Assembly: GCA_051294375.1 (NCBI GenBank)
Contig: CM119267.1
Location: 12,781,081 to 12,845,080, forward strand
DNA length: 64,000 nt
From: Paraspadella gotoi
Lineage: Eukaryota; Chaetognatha
Reading direction: 5' to 3'
Shown piece by piece: positions 36,216 through 47,356 of the stretch (the first letter of the stretch is position 1; every line of letters starts with the position of its first letter). The notes under the pieces were generated by a model, which was given only the letters and a program-made list of their open reading frames with translations, was not told the origin of the DNA and made no database searches. A program made the position numbers and the translations under genes.

Positions 36216-36580
36216 GGTAAAAGTTTTTCCAACAAAGTGGTGAGACAGATGTGAGGACAGGTTGAAGGTAAGGGCAGATTGAGTGAGTTGTGAAAAGAAG
36301 TGAAACTTGTTAAAGAGAGAGAGAGAGAGAGTGAGAGAGAGAGAGAGAAACAAAACAACAGGGATAAATAAATAATAAAGATACATTTTTGCATTGTACA
36401 ACAAATATAAAGGAGTTTAATTAATTAAATAATTAATGATGACAACCACGACAATGATAATACCGACGATGACAAATTGATTGATTGCTTAATTTTTTGA
36501 TTGATTGATTGAATATTTGATTAATTGATTGAATAATTAATTAACTGATCAGTTCTGGCATTGTAAGCTCAAACTTGTTT
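35598..36580 (+). mobile_element. Family C element with intact 24-bp terminal inverted repeats
   Basis: The left end AAACAAGTTTGAGCAAACAA + TGCC (35598-35621) and right end GGCATTGTAAGCTCAAACTTGTTT (36557-36580) are inverted copies with two mismatches. The inside is TTAATTAA- and ACGACGATGA-rich and contains an HHR motif plus GA tracts (36100-36420) related to the PLE arm. There is no ORF, so it is a non-autonomous DNA-transposon-like element. Confidence 0.7.
36100..36150 (-). ncRNA. Hammerhead motif with G12 substitution
   Basis: The minus strand has CTGATGA (complement of 36135-36141), a perfect 6-bp stem II (GGCUUG with CAAGCC), AAAAC where GAAAC is expected, then AT and GTC. The single G-to-A change at the catalytic G12 position should reduce or abolish cleavage. 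It is followed outward by PLE-arm-like GA tracts. Confidence 0.5.
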
Positions 36581-37244
36581 GTTTTTTGTCTTTTCATTAT
36601 GACAGGTAACTGACCAGGCCAAAAGCAACAACGACGTTGGAGATGACAATGATAACACTGACATTGTTTGATTGATTGATTAATTAATTGATTAATTAAT
36701 TAATTGGTTCTTTTAATAATTTATTGATAAATAAATTTATTAATTAGTTGATTGATAAATTAATTGATTATTTAATTGATTGATTGATAAAAAAATGATT
36801 TTGATTGATTAGTTGTTTAGTTAATTGATTGATTGATTAATTAATTGATTAATTGAATAATTAATGCAGGTTGTATTTATATTTAATAAAAAAGAAAAAA
36901 GCAAATAAGGAAAAAGGTTTTTTGTTTTTTTTCATTTAAACCATTTCCACTCGAACGATTCTTACAATCTTACAAATCTTACAATTTTTCATTAGTAAAA
37001 ATTTCACTAGTTATTTGTTAACAAAAAAGATTGTTTAAAATTATTTTACCAATGAATTACATGTCTAAAGAGAGTATTTTTATAAATAATAACAAATATA
37101 AAATTTCTAAAGGAAGGAAGCGATGTGCACTCGAAACCGAAAGCGATCCGGGCTAAAAAAGTAAGGATTGCGCCCGAAAACGGGAGCGGGAGGGTCTTGG
37201 AAGCGCCGGATTGGCAGCGGCGGAAAAATCGATCGCTTCCACAT
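36581..37244. other. Family C-like TTAATTGA-rich sequence and GAAGCG block
   Basis: 36600-36960 repeats the GATTGATTGATTAATTAA composition and the CATTTAAACCATTTCCACTC block of family C. 37100-37255 is the GAAGCG-type block. No gene is supported. Confidence 0.5.
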
Positions 37245-37415
37245 CTCTGCTTCTGACATTGGAAAAATCGTTCTGGTCATAACATAGACCAGGTTTAACA
37301 TCATCTTTGGATGATAGGGATTCATTGCTTTAATTTTCCTAAGGACTCCTAATCGTTGATTTGCTTTCTGGGTTAATGAGTTTATGTAGTCCTTCCACAG
37401 CAATTTTCTGTCGAC
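37245..37415 (-). pseudogene. LINE (non-LTR) reverse transcriptase fragment
   Basis: About 50 residues match the post-catalytic region common in Jockey/CR1-type LINEs: LLWKDYINSLTQKANQRLGV then LRKIKAMNPYHPKMMLNLVY. In intact elements this follows the FADD box and precedes a line such as VLPLFDY. Neither the catalytic core nor an endonuclease is present. The frame then runs into the unrelated GAAGCG block. It is a relic; the subfamily cannot be settled by eye. Confidence 0.65.
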
Positions 37416-37464
37416 TGGACTCTCTCTCTCTTCTCCCATAATATGTTGTGAAAATTTTTCACAA

Positions 37465-37520
37465 ACGTCAAAATTGCGCTGATGAAGACTCGTACTAGAG
37501 TCCAAACATGTGTGTTATAT
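37465..37520 (+). ncRNA. Hammerhead motif with core and cleavage-site changes
   Basis: CTGATGA (37479-37485) is followed by a perfect stem II (GACUC with GAGUC, loop GUACUA), then CAAAC instead of GAAAC, AT, and GTG at the cleavage position where H (not G) is required. Probably inactive. It pairs in orientation with the minus-strand motif at 36.1 kb, 1.3 kb away. Confidence 0.5.
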
Positions 37521-37522
37521 AT

Positions 37523-38690
37523 TAGCAAGTTTGAGAAAACAATGTCGGATCTGCCCACGATCACTATCGGTAATTTAATAATTAATAATTTTTTTAGGTC
37601 TTTTTGTCACTAACCATGACAAAAGCAATGACGACGATGAGAAAAATGCCGATGACGATTGACTTGATTGATTGACTGATTAATTTATTATTGATTAATT
37701 AATTGACTAATTGATTAATTAACTGATTAGAAAAAGAAAAAGAAGCATAATCGATTAGTGAAACAGGTTTTTTGTTTTTTCCATTTAAACTCATTTCCAC
37801 TCAAACGATTCCATCAAAACTTGATTTCCAGCTTAATTAGCCATAGCCGATGAAATTTAAATGCTAATGTAAACAGCGTTAAAATAATCTATCATGACCA
37901 TAGATTATCGTATTAAAATATTTTTTGTCAAAAATGCTTTCTTCTGAGGGTACTAGCCTAATTAAAAATATTATATTACTATATAGAGCAAAAAATATTT
38001 TTTTTAAATCTTAAAATTTTTTTATGGATTCTGATAGAGCATAAAAAGTTAAACAAGAAATATAATTACAGCTTTTAAAAATTCTTACGTTTTCTAAGTG
38101 AAAATATAAAAAAACTGATAAAATTATCGAAAGATGATGATGATGATGATTTTTTACGGTTTTTCTTATTTTGACACACTTATCGTAAAAATATTTAAAA
38201 AAAAATTATACTTTGTGTAGACAACTTTTTATGAGCTATCTGAATCTGGTTTTAAAATTTAAAAATTCCAAAAAATATTTTTGGCCTTTCCTATCTATAA
38301 ATAAATATTAAAAAAATAATTACTAGGGTATAGAGCCATATTAGAAATTTTTTGTCTATTGAAAGTATTCTCAAAAATGTCTAAATATTCGTTTAAGCAT
38401 GTACTCACTCAAAATTTTTGACTCACCCCATTGATGCGGGGCTACCCCTAGCTTTAATCACACACTTTCCTACCCACATACAAAATTTCATTCCAATCCA
38501 TCCCTCCAATCATAAATAATTGGTGTTTTTTGCTAAGGTGGGATGGACGGACAGACAGACGGACAGACAGACGGACAGACAGACAGAATTTATCATAATT
38601 CGATGTTTTGACATGATTTAAGTCAGTGCCCGACAAGATTGAGAGGGCGGACCGACGGACCGACAAAGTGAATTATAGAGTCGGAATCTG
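37523..38690 (+). mobile_element. Family C element interrupted by another insertion
   Basis: The left end GCAAGTTTGAGAAAACAATG with TCGGATCTGCC, the CATTTAAACTCATTTCCACT block to about 37845, then after a roughly 600-base insert the block resumes at CACACACTTTCCTACCC and ends with GGACAGAC repeats and ACCGACAAAGTGAATTATAG. No coding capacity is seen. Confidence 0.65.
37847..38451 (+). mobile_element. Insertion inside the family C element
   Basis: Flanked by AGCTTAAT on the left and AGCTTTAAT on the right, a possible target-site duplication. The ends TAGCCATAGCC and GGGCTACCCCTA are roughly inverted. The inside has GATGATGATGATGATGATTT and an end shared with the family A GGGTAGCCCC blocks at 26.1, 56.2 and 58.9 kb. 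Confidence 0.5.
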
Positions 38691-39169
38691 CTGACTAAAA
38701 ATATAATCGTTGTCGAAACAAATGCAAATTCTTTTTTCTAATCTCTTAACACAACGAATCGAAAGGTTATTATCGAATAATAATTCTAATATTGTCAATG
38801 GACCTTTTTTATTTTAAGATTATGTGTTTTAATCTCGTCGTGCTTGTACGCCTCTTTACAAAATTATCACCGCTGAAAAAGAATAAGCGAGTTTAAACCT
38901 GCCGTTAGACAAGGAGTCTTTTTTTACGGGAAACGAAACAGCAATTTTTTTTTTTTTTTCATCTCGAAACGCATTACGAATTTTCACGACAGAAACGCAA
39001 CTTGTCACCGAAATAGAGAAAAGTTTATTTTCGTTCTTCAAAAACAAAAAACAAAAAAACATTTTATATCGGGCAGAGTTCCTCGAGGCGGTTTCATTAA
39101 CTGCCATCTCGCCTCGCGCCGACATCCTTAAGACGACGGAGACGTTTATGCTTCCGCAAATGAATTTGT

Positions 39170-39390
39170 CGTCGTCGTCGTCGTCGTCGTCGTTTGTCTT
39201 CGTCATCGCGACGACAAAAAAAAAAAGAGAAACGCCATAAAATGCAAAGAACGAAATGAAAAGAGGAGATGAAAATGAATGGAAAAAACAGGCGATTACC
39301 TGTCGCACGGAGAAGGGGAGATCGCGCGGTGACAACGATGATGACGACGACGACGACGACGACGAAGAAGAAGAAGAAGAAGAAGAAGAC
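39170..39390. repeat. Inverted pair of trinucleotide runs: (CGT)n and (ACG)n-(AAG)n
   Basis: TCG/CGT units at about 39170-39194 and ACG units at about 39340-39366, the latter running into AAG units to 39388. The two runs are complementary and about 150 bases apart, so they could form a hairpin. Confidence 0.8.
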
Positions 39391-39595
39391 GATGACGACG
39401 GTTTACGAAGAGGAGTTTTTTCACAATGACGTCAACAGAGGAATGATGAAGGTGAAGATCTGCGACGTCACGAGAAGTGAGTCGATGGCGTCACGCGGCT
39501 TTGTTGTTGTGATTGTTGTTGTTGTTGAGGGATGAAGCGACGGAAGACGAAAAGTTCGTAAAAATAATGAACGATAATTCCAAAACAAATGCAAG

Positions 39596-39599
<4 letters not shown>

Positions 39600-39662
<63 letters not shown>

Positions 39663-39730
39663 AAAGGAAATCGCGATGCAATGGAAATAAAGGAGCCTGA
39701 AAACGAGAGAGAGAGAAAATAGATAGATAG

Positions 39731-39775
<45 letters not shown>

Positions 39776-39986
39776 TAAAGAAAAAAACGTGCGTGGATGG
39801 AATCAGGGCGTCAGGGCAAATCCTTGGAACCGGGACGTGAGGTGTGGGGTCATTTTTTAGAGGGGAAAGAGAAAAAGAAAGAAGAAAGGCTAAAGAAAAG
39901 CGGATAGGGTTACATCGAGTCAGTAAATCGACGAGAAAATTACGGAAATGCGAAGAGAGAGAGAGAGAGGAGAGAGAGAGAAGAGG

Positions 39987-40029
<43 letters not shown>

Positions 40030-40295
40030 TTCGCTCAGTAGTTCGGAGTTCGGAGTTTGGAGGCGGAGGGTCGATTAAGTGAAGAGAGGGGAAGATGAGT
40101 GAAACGATCGATCGATCCCGAGGAAGTGGGGTTCCACGGTTTTTAATCCAGGGGTCGTTAGGAAGAGAGAGTTAATGTCGTCCGGCCCCGACGGAGGGCG
40201 CGTCGATGGCGTCCGGGGGGCAGGGGGGACCCAAGGGGGCGATGATAAGATGGCGACGCTGATGGGATAACGATTGAACTCGGATATAAGGGGAA

Positions 40296-40365
<70 letters not shown>

Positions 40366-40366
40366 T
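39600..40366 (+). repeat. Cluster of four (GA)n tracts
   Basis: GA tracts at about 39600-39655, 39731-39775, 39955-40024 and 40297-40366, each 45-70 bases. Further tracts are at 42127-42217 and 43150-43201. Confidence 0.95.
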
Positions 40367-42126
40367 CGCTATTCAGCAGTCGAGGGTAGCGAATCCAAGA
40401 AACGGCGTCGTCTGCTGAATCTCTAACGAGACGCAAAACAACTGAATTCTTCCGAATCTTTTGTGCCGCTTTCTTTTTTTTTCTAGTGCTGTTGTTGTCG
40501 TTGTTCTTTTCGTCGTCGTCGTTGTCGTTGTTGACGACCTAGTTATTTTTTTCGTATTTTTTCTCTCTCGTTCGAACTCGCGGCTTCTGTCTTTATTCTT
40601 GTTTGTCAGTCCCAAGGCGTCGTTAGTAATTTTTTTTATCTTTTTTTCTTTTCGCCTCTTTCTCTCTCTCTCTCTCCTTATTGCTGTTTCTTTTATATTT
40701 CTGGCCTCTCTCCCGACGGTTTAACAGTAACGTTTCTTATCGTTTGTTCTTATTTTTGTTTGTTTTTTGGTTTATTGTTCATTCTTTCTCCTTCTCCCTC
40801 TTTTTATTTTCGTCGAGTTCGCGCGTCGAATTACAAAACGATTTTTTATTGTTTACAAGTCTTTTTAAAAAAAAATAATATTCTTTTTGGGAATAATTTT
40901 TTATTGTTACAATCTCAAGTTTTATTTCACTCGTTGTCAAGTGAGGAAGAGCAAGACAGCCGAGTTTCTTCCATCATTGAAGTCATCATCCCATGACCCA
41001 ATGACCTTTGAACCAAAGTTTGTTTTGCCACAAGTGTTACCGATTTTAGTCGACTAGGTGGCGAGACGCTCGACCGATGTCGTCACTCGCGGCTCCATCA
41101 GTTGTCACACTTAAATCAAGTGACGGAATGGGATGGAACGGAAATATTTGCGACTGGAGGGAAATTTAAATTAAATTAAGTAAGAAAATAGAGTCGATGT
41201 GAGCTGGTGATACGATCGAAAATACGCCAGGCAACAACCATAACGACAAAGACAAAGGCTTCGGTTTTAGCCAGATAAGGAGGCGACGTCGGCGGGATTA
41301 CTTTAGGCCGGCGAGGAAAAGTTATTCCTGGCAGGGAAGAAGAAAGATCCTGGCGAGTGGGATATGGAAAAGCGATAAGTGCCTGCCATCGATGAGAGTT
41401 AGGTACGAGGCCGGATTTCGGTTAGAGAAGAGACAACTCTTCACCCATCAAGGTGAGTAAACAGAGCGAGGGGAAAACAGAGAATTCGGGTGAGGAGTCC
41501 TTGCGACAGAAAAAGTAAGACGCGACAACAAAAATATAAAAAGATGCGCACTCGAGCAACGGGGAAAAACAAACTGTAACCTCGATGGCAGAACCGCGTG
41601 GGGGGGAAGGATTTCATTGGGGAAAAAAAAGGAGATGATAAATAGATTATTTATCGACGAGTTTGATTACCCAAAGGTGGGGAGGTGAGAAGCTGGGGGA
41701 TGGGGGATGGAAACTGGGGCATGGAGAAGAGGATATGTCCTTGGTAGATAAGAGGGATAGGGAGATGGTGTGAATCGTTCGTTAGACATAAAGATGGTTG
41801 GGATGAAAGAAGATTATCGTCGAAAAGCATTCCTCCCTATAGGCCCAGGGCTCCAGTGTTGGGAGAGATCTGGATGCGTCGCGGATAAATTCCAATTCTC
41901 CCCTCGCCTCTTCCCCCCCCCCCTTTATTCGCTCCGAGACGTTAGTTTGCTTCTTTTTTTCCTCGAGACGTTAGTTTGCTTCTTTTTTCTTCTTCTTAGC
42001 ACGAAACGTATTTGTATTATTTTTGTCGGCGAATTAAATTGAATGCGGGAGACGAAGAAGACGAAACCGGAAAAGAAAACATGACCATTCCGGAGGAATC
42101 GAGAAAGAGAATTCCGCTAAGAGGAG

Positions 42127-42127
42127 A

Positions 42128-42217
<90 letters not shown>
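42127..42217 (+). repeat. (GA)n tract
   Basis: About 90 bases of GA repeat with single GG/GAAG interruptions. Confidence 0.95.
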
Positions 42218-42221
<4 letters not shown>

Positions 42222-43145
42222 TGCGGGCGATTAAGTTTAGAATCGTCGAAAGGTCAGCGTAATCCGGTCGACGACATCGAAGGGGTCGAAAAATATCCGG
42301 CGACCCGGAACGTAAAACGGGAGGCGGTTGAGAGGAAGATGGTGGCTCCGGAGTCGGCGGCGTCTTTGACCGAAAAGATGTCGATTAAAGAAGATCTCTA
42401 GAGGTCGCTTGATTTTGGAGTCAGAGGCGGAGGGGCCGATGACGATTAAAGCGACGACGGAGATGGGGCGAACCCGTCGTAAATTAACGAAACGATTTTC
42501 CGACTTCGACGATGCTAAAATTTCCGACCAAGCACTTTTATTTATGGGCGCGGAAGAAACGAGAAGGGGAAAACAAATACGGGGGACACGTATCGATCGG
42601 TTTGTGCATCGGAAGTGGGTGTGGAGTTGACGTCGTGAGGTTGTGACCCGTTCGTTCAAATTAATCGGAACGTTGATGGTCGCGAATTTGTGAGCGAAAA
42701 AGAGCGATGAACTGGGTGAGAACCATTTCGGAATGCCGAGGCCGAGTGAGGGGGGAAAGAATTAGATGGGAGATTGGAAATACTTTTATTCCGTCGTAGA
42801 CTTCAGGTCTGGAAGTTGACAACGAACTAAAAGAACGTTATGCTTGTTTTGGCGTGACGTCCATCTTTTTCGACGTTTTATTGGCTCTTTTTTTATACAC
42901 CCCTGGACCTTTGAAGCGTCATTCAGACATTTTTGGATTAATGTTTTCTATTACTTACAGGGCCTCAAACGTACTAATTACATTTTGGCACTAAAATTCT
43001 CAGTACGAGAGAAGTGGCGTGACTCCGACCCTTGGGGTCTCCGTTTCGTGACAACGATTCTTTGATGGGGTTTCGACGACGATTCTATGGCGTTGTGGGT
43101 TGAATGGCGAGAGAGAGAGAGACAGAGTGCGAGCGAAAATCGGGA

Positions 43146-43149
<4 letters not shown>

Positions 43150-43201
<52 letters not shown>
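43150..43201 (+). repeat. (GA)n tract
   Basis: About 50 bases of pure GA repeat, followed by shorter GA runs to 43303. Confidence 0.95.
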
Positions 43202-43203
<2 letters not shown>

Positions 43204-43810
43204 AAATTCCATTAACTGGGAGACGCGACGACGAAAAAGTCGATACGAAGAGGATAAAGAGAGTGAGAGAAAAAATGGGGAGAGAGAGAGAGTGAGAGAG
43301 AAATTCGGAGGTTAAGGGGATTTTCGTGAAAACGAAAAAAGGAGAGAGTGGTTCGGAGGGGTTCGGGGGGAGGGTGCAGAGAGGCTGAGGAAAACGTTGA
43401 GCGGGAGGGAGTATCGTCTCGGGATAAAAACAAGTTTTTGCCTCTGAAATAATTGGAGATGATTTTATAGGAAACTCCGCTGAGAGGAAAGAAAGACAAG
43501 AGAAAAAAGAGAAAAGGGAGTGCGAAGTGGGGACAAAAAGAAAATAAACGTCGAGAAAAGTTTAAACGAATCTGCGGACAAAATCCGGTCGCGACGAAGT
43601 TTAAAAGAAGACGAGTTTTGGTGGGAAAGTAGTCGAGATGATAGGAAACAAGAGGTCAGGTCAAAGGTCAACCTCGCTATTTTTTACTCGTTGACCTTTT
43701 TTTTTCGAGCAAATTATATAAAGCGACGCCATAGATGCATCCGCGAGGGCAACCTCTTCGCTCCAACGACGACGCGCGAATCTCCTCTTTTTTTTCTCCG
43801 ATCATTTTTG

Positions 43811-43840
43811 TGTATGTGTGTGTGTGTGTGTGTGTGTATT
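43811..43840 (+). repeat. (TG)n tract
   Basis: About 14 TG units, one of very few TG rather than GA dinucleotide runs in the window. Confidence 0.9.
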
Positions 43841-44539
43841 TGTGTGCGCATGTGATCTTCTCGCGATTTTGAGTTTTTCCCCCCCTTTTTTTCTCTGTCC
43901 TTTGGCCAAAAAAAGGAAAGAAAAAGAAAGTAATTTACATTTACATGACTTTTTACAATCTCCCCCCGTTTTTTTTTTGGCCCTACGGAAAGAAACAAAG
44001 ATGTCTTGGCTGCTGAGGGAAAGGGAAATGGTTTTTTAAGTTATGTCCCGGTGGACTTTCACGTTTGACGTGAAGTTTATTGTCGTGGGACTTCGTTGAC
44101 CGGAAGCGGACTTTGCCCTAGAGGTGTAGGATTTAGAAAAAAAATTCCTCGAACGGGTTTTTTCTTTAAACCTTTTACGATCCTGGATTCATCGCGGCAA
44201 CTTTTTTAATGGCTCCGACGCCAACGTTTGGATCCGGAACTGAAAACCTGAAATGATAACCGGATGTAGAATCTGTGGGCGTTTCTTTTCTTCGAATAAC
44301 GGGGGCAGTGCCGGTTGAAAAATGAAGTCTAGCGCTCGGGTTTGTTTGCGATTTTTGGAGGCTAATAGAAAAAAATATTTTACTCCGGGACGTGAGGAGA
44401 AAGTTTTTCTATATTTTTGTACGAACTTTTAAAAACGAATGAAAATGTTTTGCCCTGTCCGATGTTTTCTCGATGAAAAATGTTTTTTTCCTATTCTCGC
44501 GCACGATTTTTTTTTCTTTTTCCTCTCCCAAGATATTTA

Positions 44540-45593
44540 GTCGGATCTGCTTATCAGAAGATCAGATCAGCAGATCCCGAGTCTATAATCCACTTTGTCA
44601 GTCCGTTGGTCCGCCCGATAAATCTTGTCGGACACTCACTTAAATCATGTCAAAGCATCAAATTATGATAAATTATTCAAAAAAAATGATGTCCGTCCGT
44701 CCGTCCGTCAGTCTGTCCGTCCGTCCCACCTTAGCAAAAAACTCCAATTACTCGGGATTGGATAGTTGGATTGGAATGAAATTTTGTGGGTGGATAGGAA
44801 TGTGTGTGATTGAGCTGGATATAATGTTTTGTTGAAATCCTGTGGAAATGAGTGAAAATGATGAGTGGAAATTAGTTTAAATGGAAAAAAAAGTCATATT
44901 TATTTGAAGTATTTTTACTTATATTTACTTATAACTATTATATTTATTAAAAATTGGATAGATAAATTGAATTTAAAATTTGTGTGTGGGTAGGAAAGTA
45001 TGCAATTAAACTGAAAATAAATTTTTGAAGGAATCGTAGGAGAGGAAAAGTGTTTAAATTAGAATTTGAATTTAAATTTGAATTTTTAAAAATTTCTCTC
45101 TTCTTTACCAATTTATGCCAGTCTACCAAATTATACCAGTTGACCAAATTATGCCAGTTGACCAAATTATGTCAATTGAACAAATTATGTCAGTCTACCA
45201 AATTTTGCAAGTTGATCAAATTTCTCCAGTTGAAAGAATTATGTCAGTTGACCAAATAATGCCCGTTGACCAAATAATGTAAATTGATTAAATTATTCAA
45301 GTTGATCAAATTATGCAAGTTGACCAAAATACGCGAGTTGACCAAATTATGCAAAATTAGCAAATTATGCAAAATTATCAAATTATGCAAGTTGGTATTG
45401 GCGAGGCCACTGGTAATGATTGATAGATCATTTGAATTATAGATTTTTTTATAGATTTATTAGGAAGTCTGTTATTATTTGTTATGTTACGTTGTGTTGT
45501 GTTGTGATCTGTTAAGATAACAAATTAAAAGTCAGAAAAAATTACCGTGGTTTATCAACTTATTACCGCTTAATTATCGTAGGCAGATCCGAC
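44540..45593 (-). mobile_element. Family C element, complete, minus orientation
   Basis: The ends GTCGGATCTGC (44540-44550) and GCAGATCCGAC (45583-45593) are exact inverted copies. In order from the right it has the 18-bp minisatellite, the CATTTAAACTCATTTCCACT-type block (complement near 44870) and GGAC/GTCC repeats near 44695. It is the counterpart, in opposite orientation, of the element split by the PLE at 15.4-20.7 kb. Confidence 0.8.
45097..45395 (-). repeat. 18-19-bp minisatellite in family C
   Basis: Units of CCAGTTGACCAAATTATG repeat about 15 times; complement of the array at 15545-15778. Confidence 0.88.
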
Positions 45594-45870
45594 ATTGTTT
45601 GTTCAAACTTGTTTATTGATATTGCGAGGCACTCGATTCATTGACTTTGTATAATTATATTTATTTCTAGAATCGAGGGACAAATTATTCGACGGGTGGC
45701 GTCGCTTTTTATTCCCGCCATTTCCTTTTTACGTTCTTTTAATATTCACGTGATTTTATTTTTTATATTCTTATGAAATTGAAACGAATTTTAATTGTTT
45801 TTTTTTCTTTTTTTTCGACGGTTTAATCGGAAAGTCAGATGAAAGCAGCTCGGCAGCTGGCCATTTTGAT

Positions 45871-45876
45871 TTTATT
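45871..45876 (-). terminator. Poly(A) signal AATAAA for the 45.9-46.3 kb gene
   Basis: Canonical hexamer on the minus strand, 31 bases after the stop codon at 45907-45909. Confidence 0.5.
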
Positions 45877-45906
45877 TTTTTCTTTAGTTTTAATCTCGGT
45901 TTTAAT

Positions 45907-46299
45907 TTAAAAATCATGATGATAATATCCCCATACATAGTCCCACTTTGTACAATAATATCGTATAGTATAAAATAGATTTTTATCGACTGACTCCATC
46001 TGACTCAACTCACAGAATTTCAGACTGAATTCAGTCAAGTCGTCGTTGAGTTTCAGAATCCACAGTGATGAAAAATCTTCGCATCGTTGCTCCGATTCTA
46101 AGAATGAAATAACGAGAAAAGGCATTAATTGACGAAAACATGAATTTGACGATTAATGGGAAGTTTGTTACGATTATTAATGAAGGGAAAAAAAGGGATT
46201 TGATATGGCCGTCGTCGTTTTCCTTGTTTGGTTTTGTTTTTGTTTAAACGTAAATAGTCCAGTAAATATTTCACGGAATGAAGCTTCTGCCTGCAGATT
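45907..46299 (-). CDS. 3' end of an uncharacterised spliced gene (two exons)
   Basis: Exon 46250-46299 follows the acceptor TGTTTTTTGTTAACAG and ends at the donor TTTAC|GTTTAA. A 152-base intron leads to the acceptor TTTCATTCTTAG and the last exon 45907-46097. The split codon (C + AA) joins in phase. Visible product: LHSVKYLLDYLQ joined to SEQRCEDFSSLWILKLNDDL then TEFSLKFCELSQMESVDKNL, and an aromatic end (YYCTKWDYVWGYYHHDF). It has no family I recognise. An upstream candidate first exon near 46407-46464 encodes a hydrophobic signal-like start (MAVKILIMIITIII) with a good donor GTAAGG, but its phase is off by one. Confidence 0.6.
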
Positions 46300-46521
46300 C
46301 TGTTAACAAAAAACACAATTCATTAAAATGATATATTCTCGCTTTGAGATGAATGTTTTCAACAGCAAGAGAGAGAGAAAATTGCGTTTTTTCTACAACC
46401 ATCCTTACTATCTCTTATTATTGTTATGATAATCGTAATTATCATAATTAGTATTTTTACAGCCATAAAAAAAAAAAGCCAGGCTCTTTCTTTCATTTGT
46501 TTTTTTAGGGCGAAACGTTTA

Positions 46522-46574
<53 letters not shown>

Positions 46575-47082
46575 GTAGTTTTTTCTGTAGTTTTTCCCTC
46601 GCAGAGAGATTTTCTCAGTCACGGGCGCCTACTCGGAAAATCGCGTCCTAGGATGTCGTCGTCGTCGACGTCGTTTCGCGTCGTCCGCCTTCAAAGGGAC
46701 GTCGTCGTTCTCGTCGTCGTCGTCAATGTCGTCGTGGACACTCGCGTGATTTCGCGCGTTTCAAGTTCCAACACGACGATCGAGAAAGAAAAAAAAGAAA
46801 ATTGCGATAGAGAAAGTTGCCCGATGAATCAAGCGAAGTTGCCCGATGAATCAAGCGAAGTTACCCGGCTTTTGAAATTCCCGACGGGCTGAGGGAAGGG
46901 AAGAGAGAGAATTGAATTGAAAATATAATTGTGAGCTTTAGGCTCGTTTCACAAACTGCCTTTAAAAGCTACTATTTCTAAGAGAATTTCTGAAAACAAC
47001 ATCAATAAATAAATCGTCTTCTTAATCATTCAAATATACAGTTTTGGTGGACTCTTTCTAACTGACAATTGAGACAGTTGTT
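46300..47082. other. Probable upstream part of the 45.9-kb gene; (CT)n and CGT repeats
   Basis: A (CT)n tract lies at about 46524-46571 and CGTCGT runs at about 46653-46735. The GTTGCCCGATGAATCAAGCG segment is duplicated in tandem at 46816-46862. The hydrophobic candidate exon at 46407-46464 is the only coding hint. Confidence 0.45.
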
Positions 47083-47088
47083 TTTATT
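47083..47088 (-). terminator. Poly(A) signal AATAAA for the 47.1-kb exon
   Basis: Canonical hexamer on the minus strand, 30 bases after the stop codon at 47118. Confidence 0.55.
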
Positions 47089-47117
47089 TGCTACCCGATC
47101 CCATCCCAACAAATATT

Positions 47118-47356
47118 CTATTGACGATATATGTAATTATATGTATGAGTAAAAATTGTGTTATTAGAAATACTTTCAATAATTCCATCAAACAGAGAAT
47201 TTAGTATATGGACTGAAAAATTTCTGACATAATCAGACAAGGAAATCATGCTGGCCGCATCAAGAGCTATTTGTTTGTCTATGTGAATTTGTAATTTATG
47301 AAATATTTTTATAGCACGTAGCTGCAAATCGTCAAACTTTTCCCAGTGATAGCTCC
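47118..47356 (-). CDS. Terminal exon of an uncharacterised gene
   Basis: A textbook acceptor (TTGTTTTATTTGTGCAG) precedes 47356. Two bases complete a split codon, then 78 codons run open in AT-rich DNA: SYHWEKFDDLQLRAIKIFHK, LQIHIDKQIALDAASMISLS, DYVRNFSVHILNSLFDGIIE and a TYNYIYRQ end. The pattern is amphipathic helical with no membrane segment. AATAAA follows at the right distance. A likely preceding exon (NLDSGTTINRLSRYV) lies at about 47440-47530, but its donor is weak. It is a separate gene from 45907-46299, or an alternative end. No family recognised. Confidence 0.6.

Larger units (their letters stand above)
38691..44539. other. GA- and CGA-rich lower-repeat region without a supported gene
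   Basis: This 5.8-kb stretch is richer in CpG than the rest and has none of the dispersed families seen elsewhere. It holds at least seven long GA tracts, CGT/ACG trinucleotide runs and a GT tract. Open frames as long as 159 codons cross GA or trinucleotide runs, and I found no consistent splice pattern. Such DNA could be upstream regulatory sequence or large introns; that is inference. Confidence 0.5.

Noticed and set aside
38856-39335. 159-codon minus-strand ORF
   Set aside because: It passes through a CGT run (poly-Asp) and T-rich sequence, and the composition is not protein-like.
42012-42659. 129- and 140-codon frames on opposite strands
   Set aside because: Both cross or overlap a GA tract and a CGA-rich patch that keeps several frames open; no domain is recognised.
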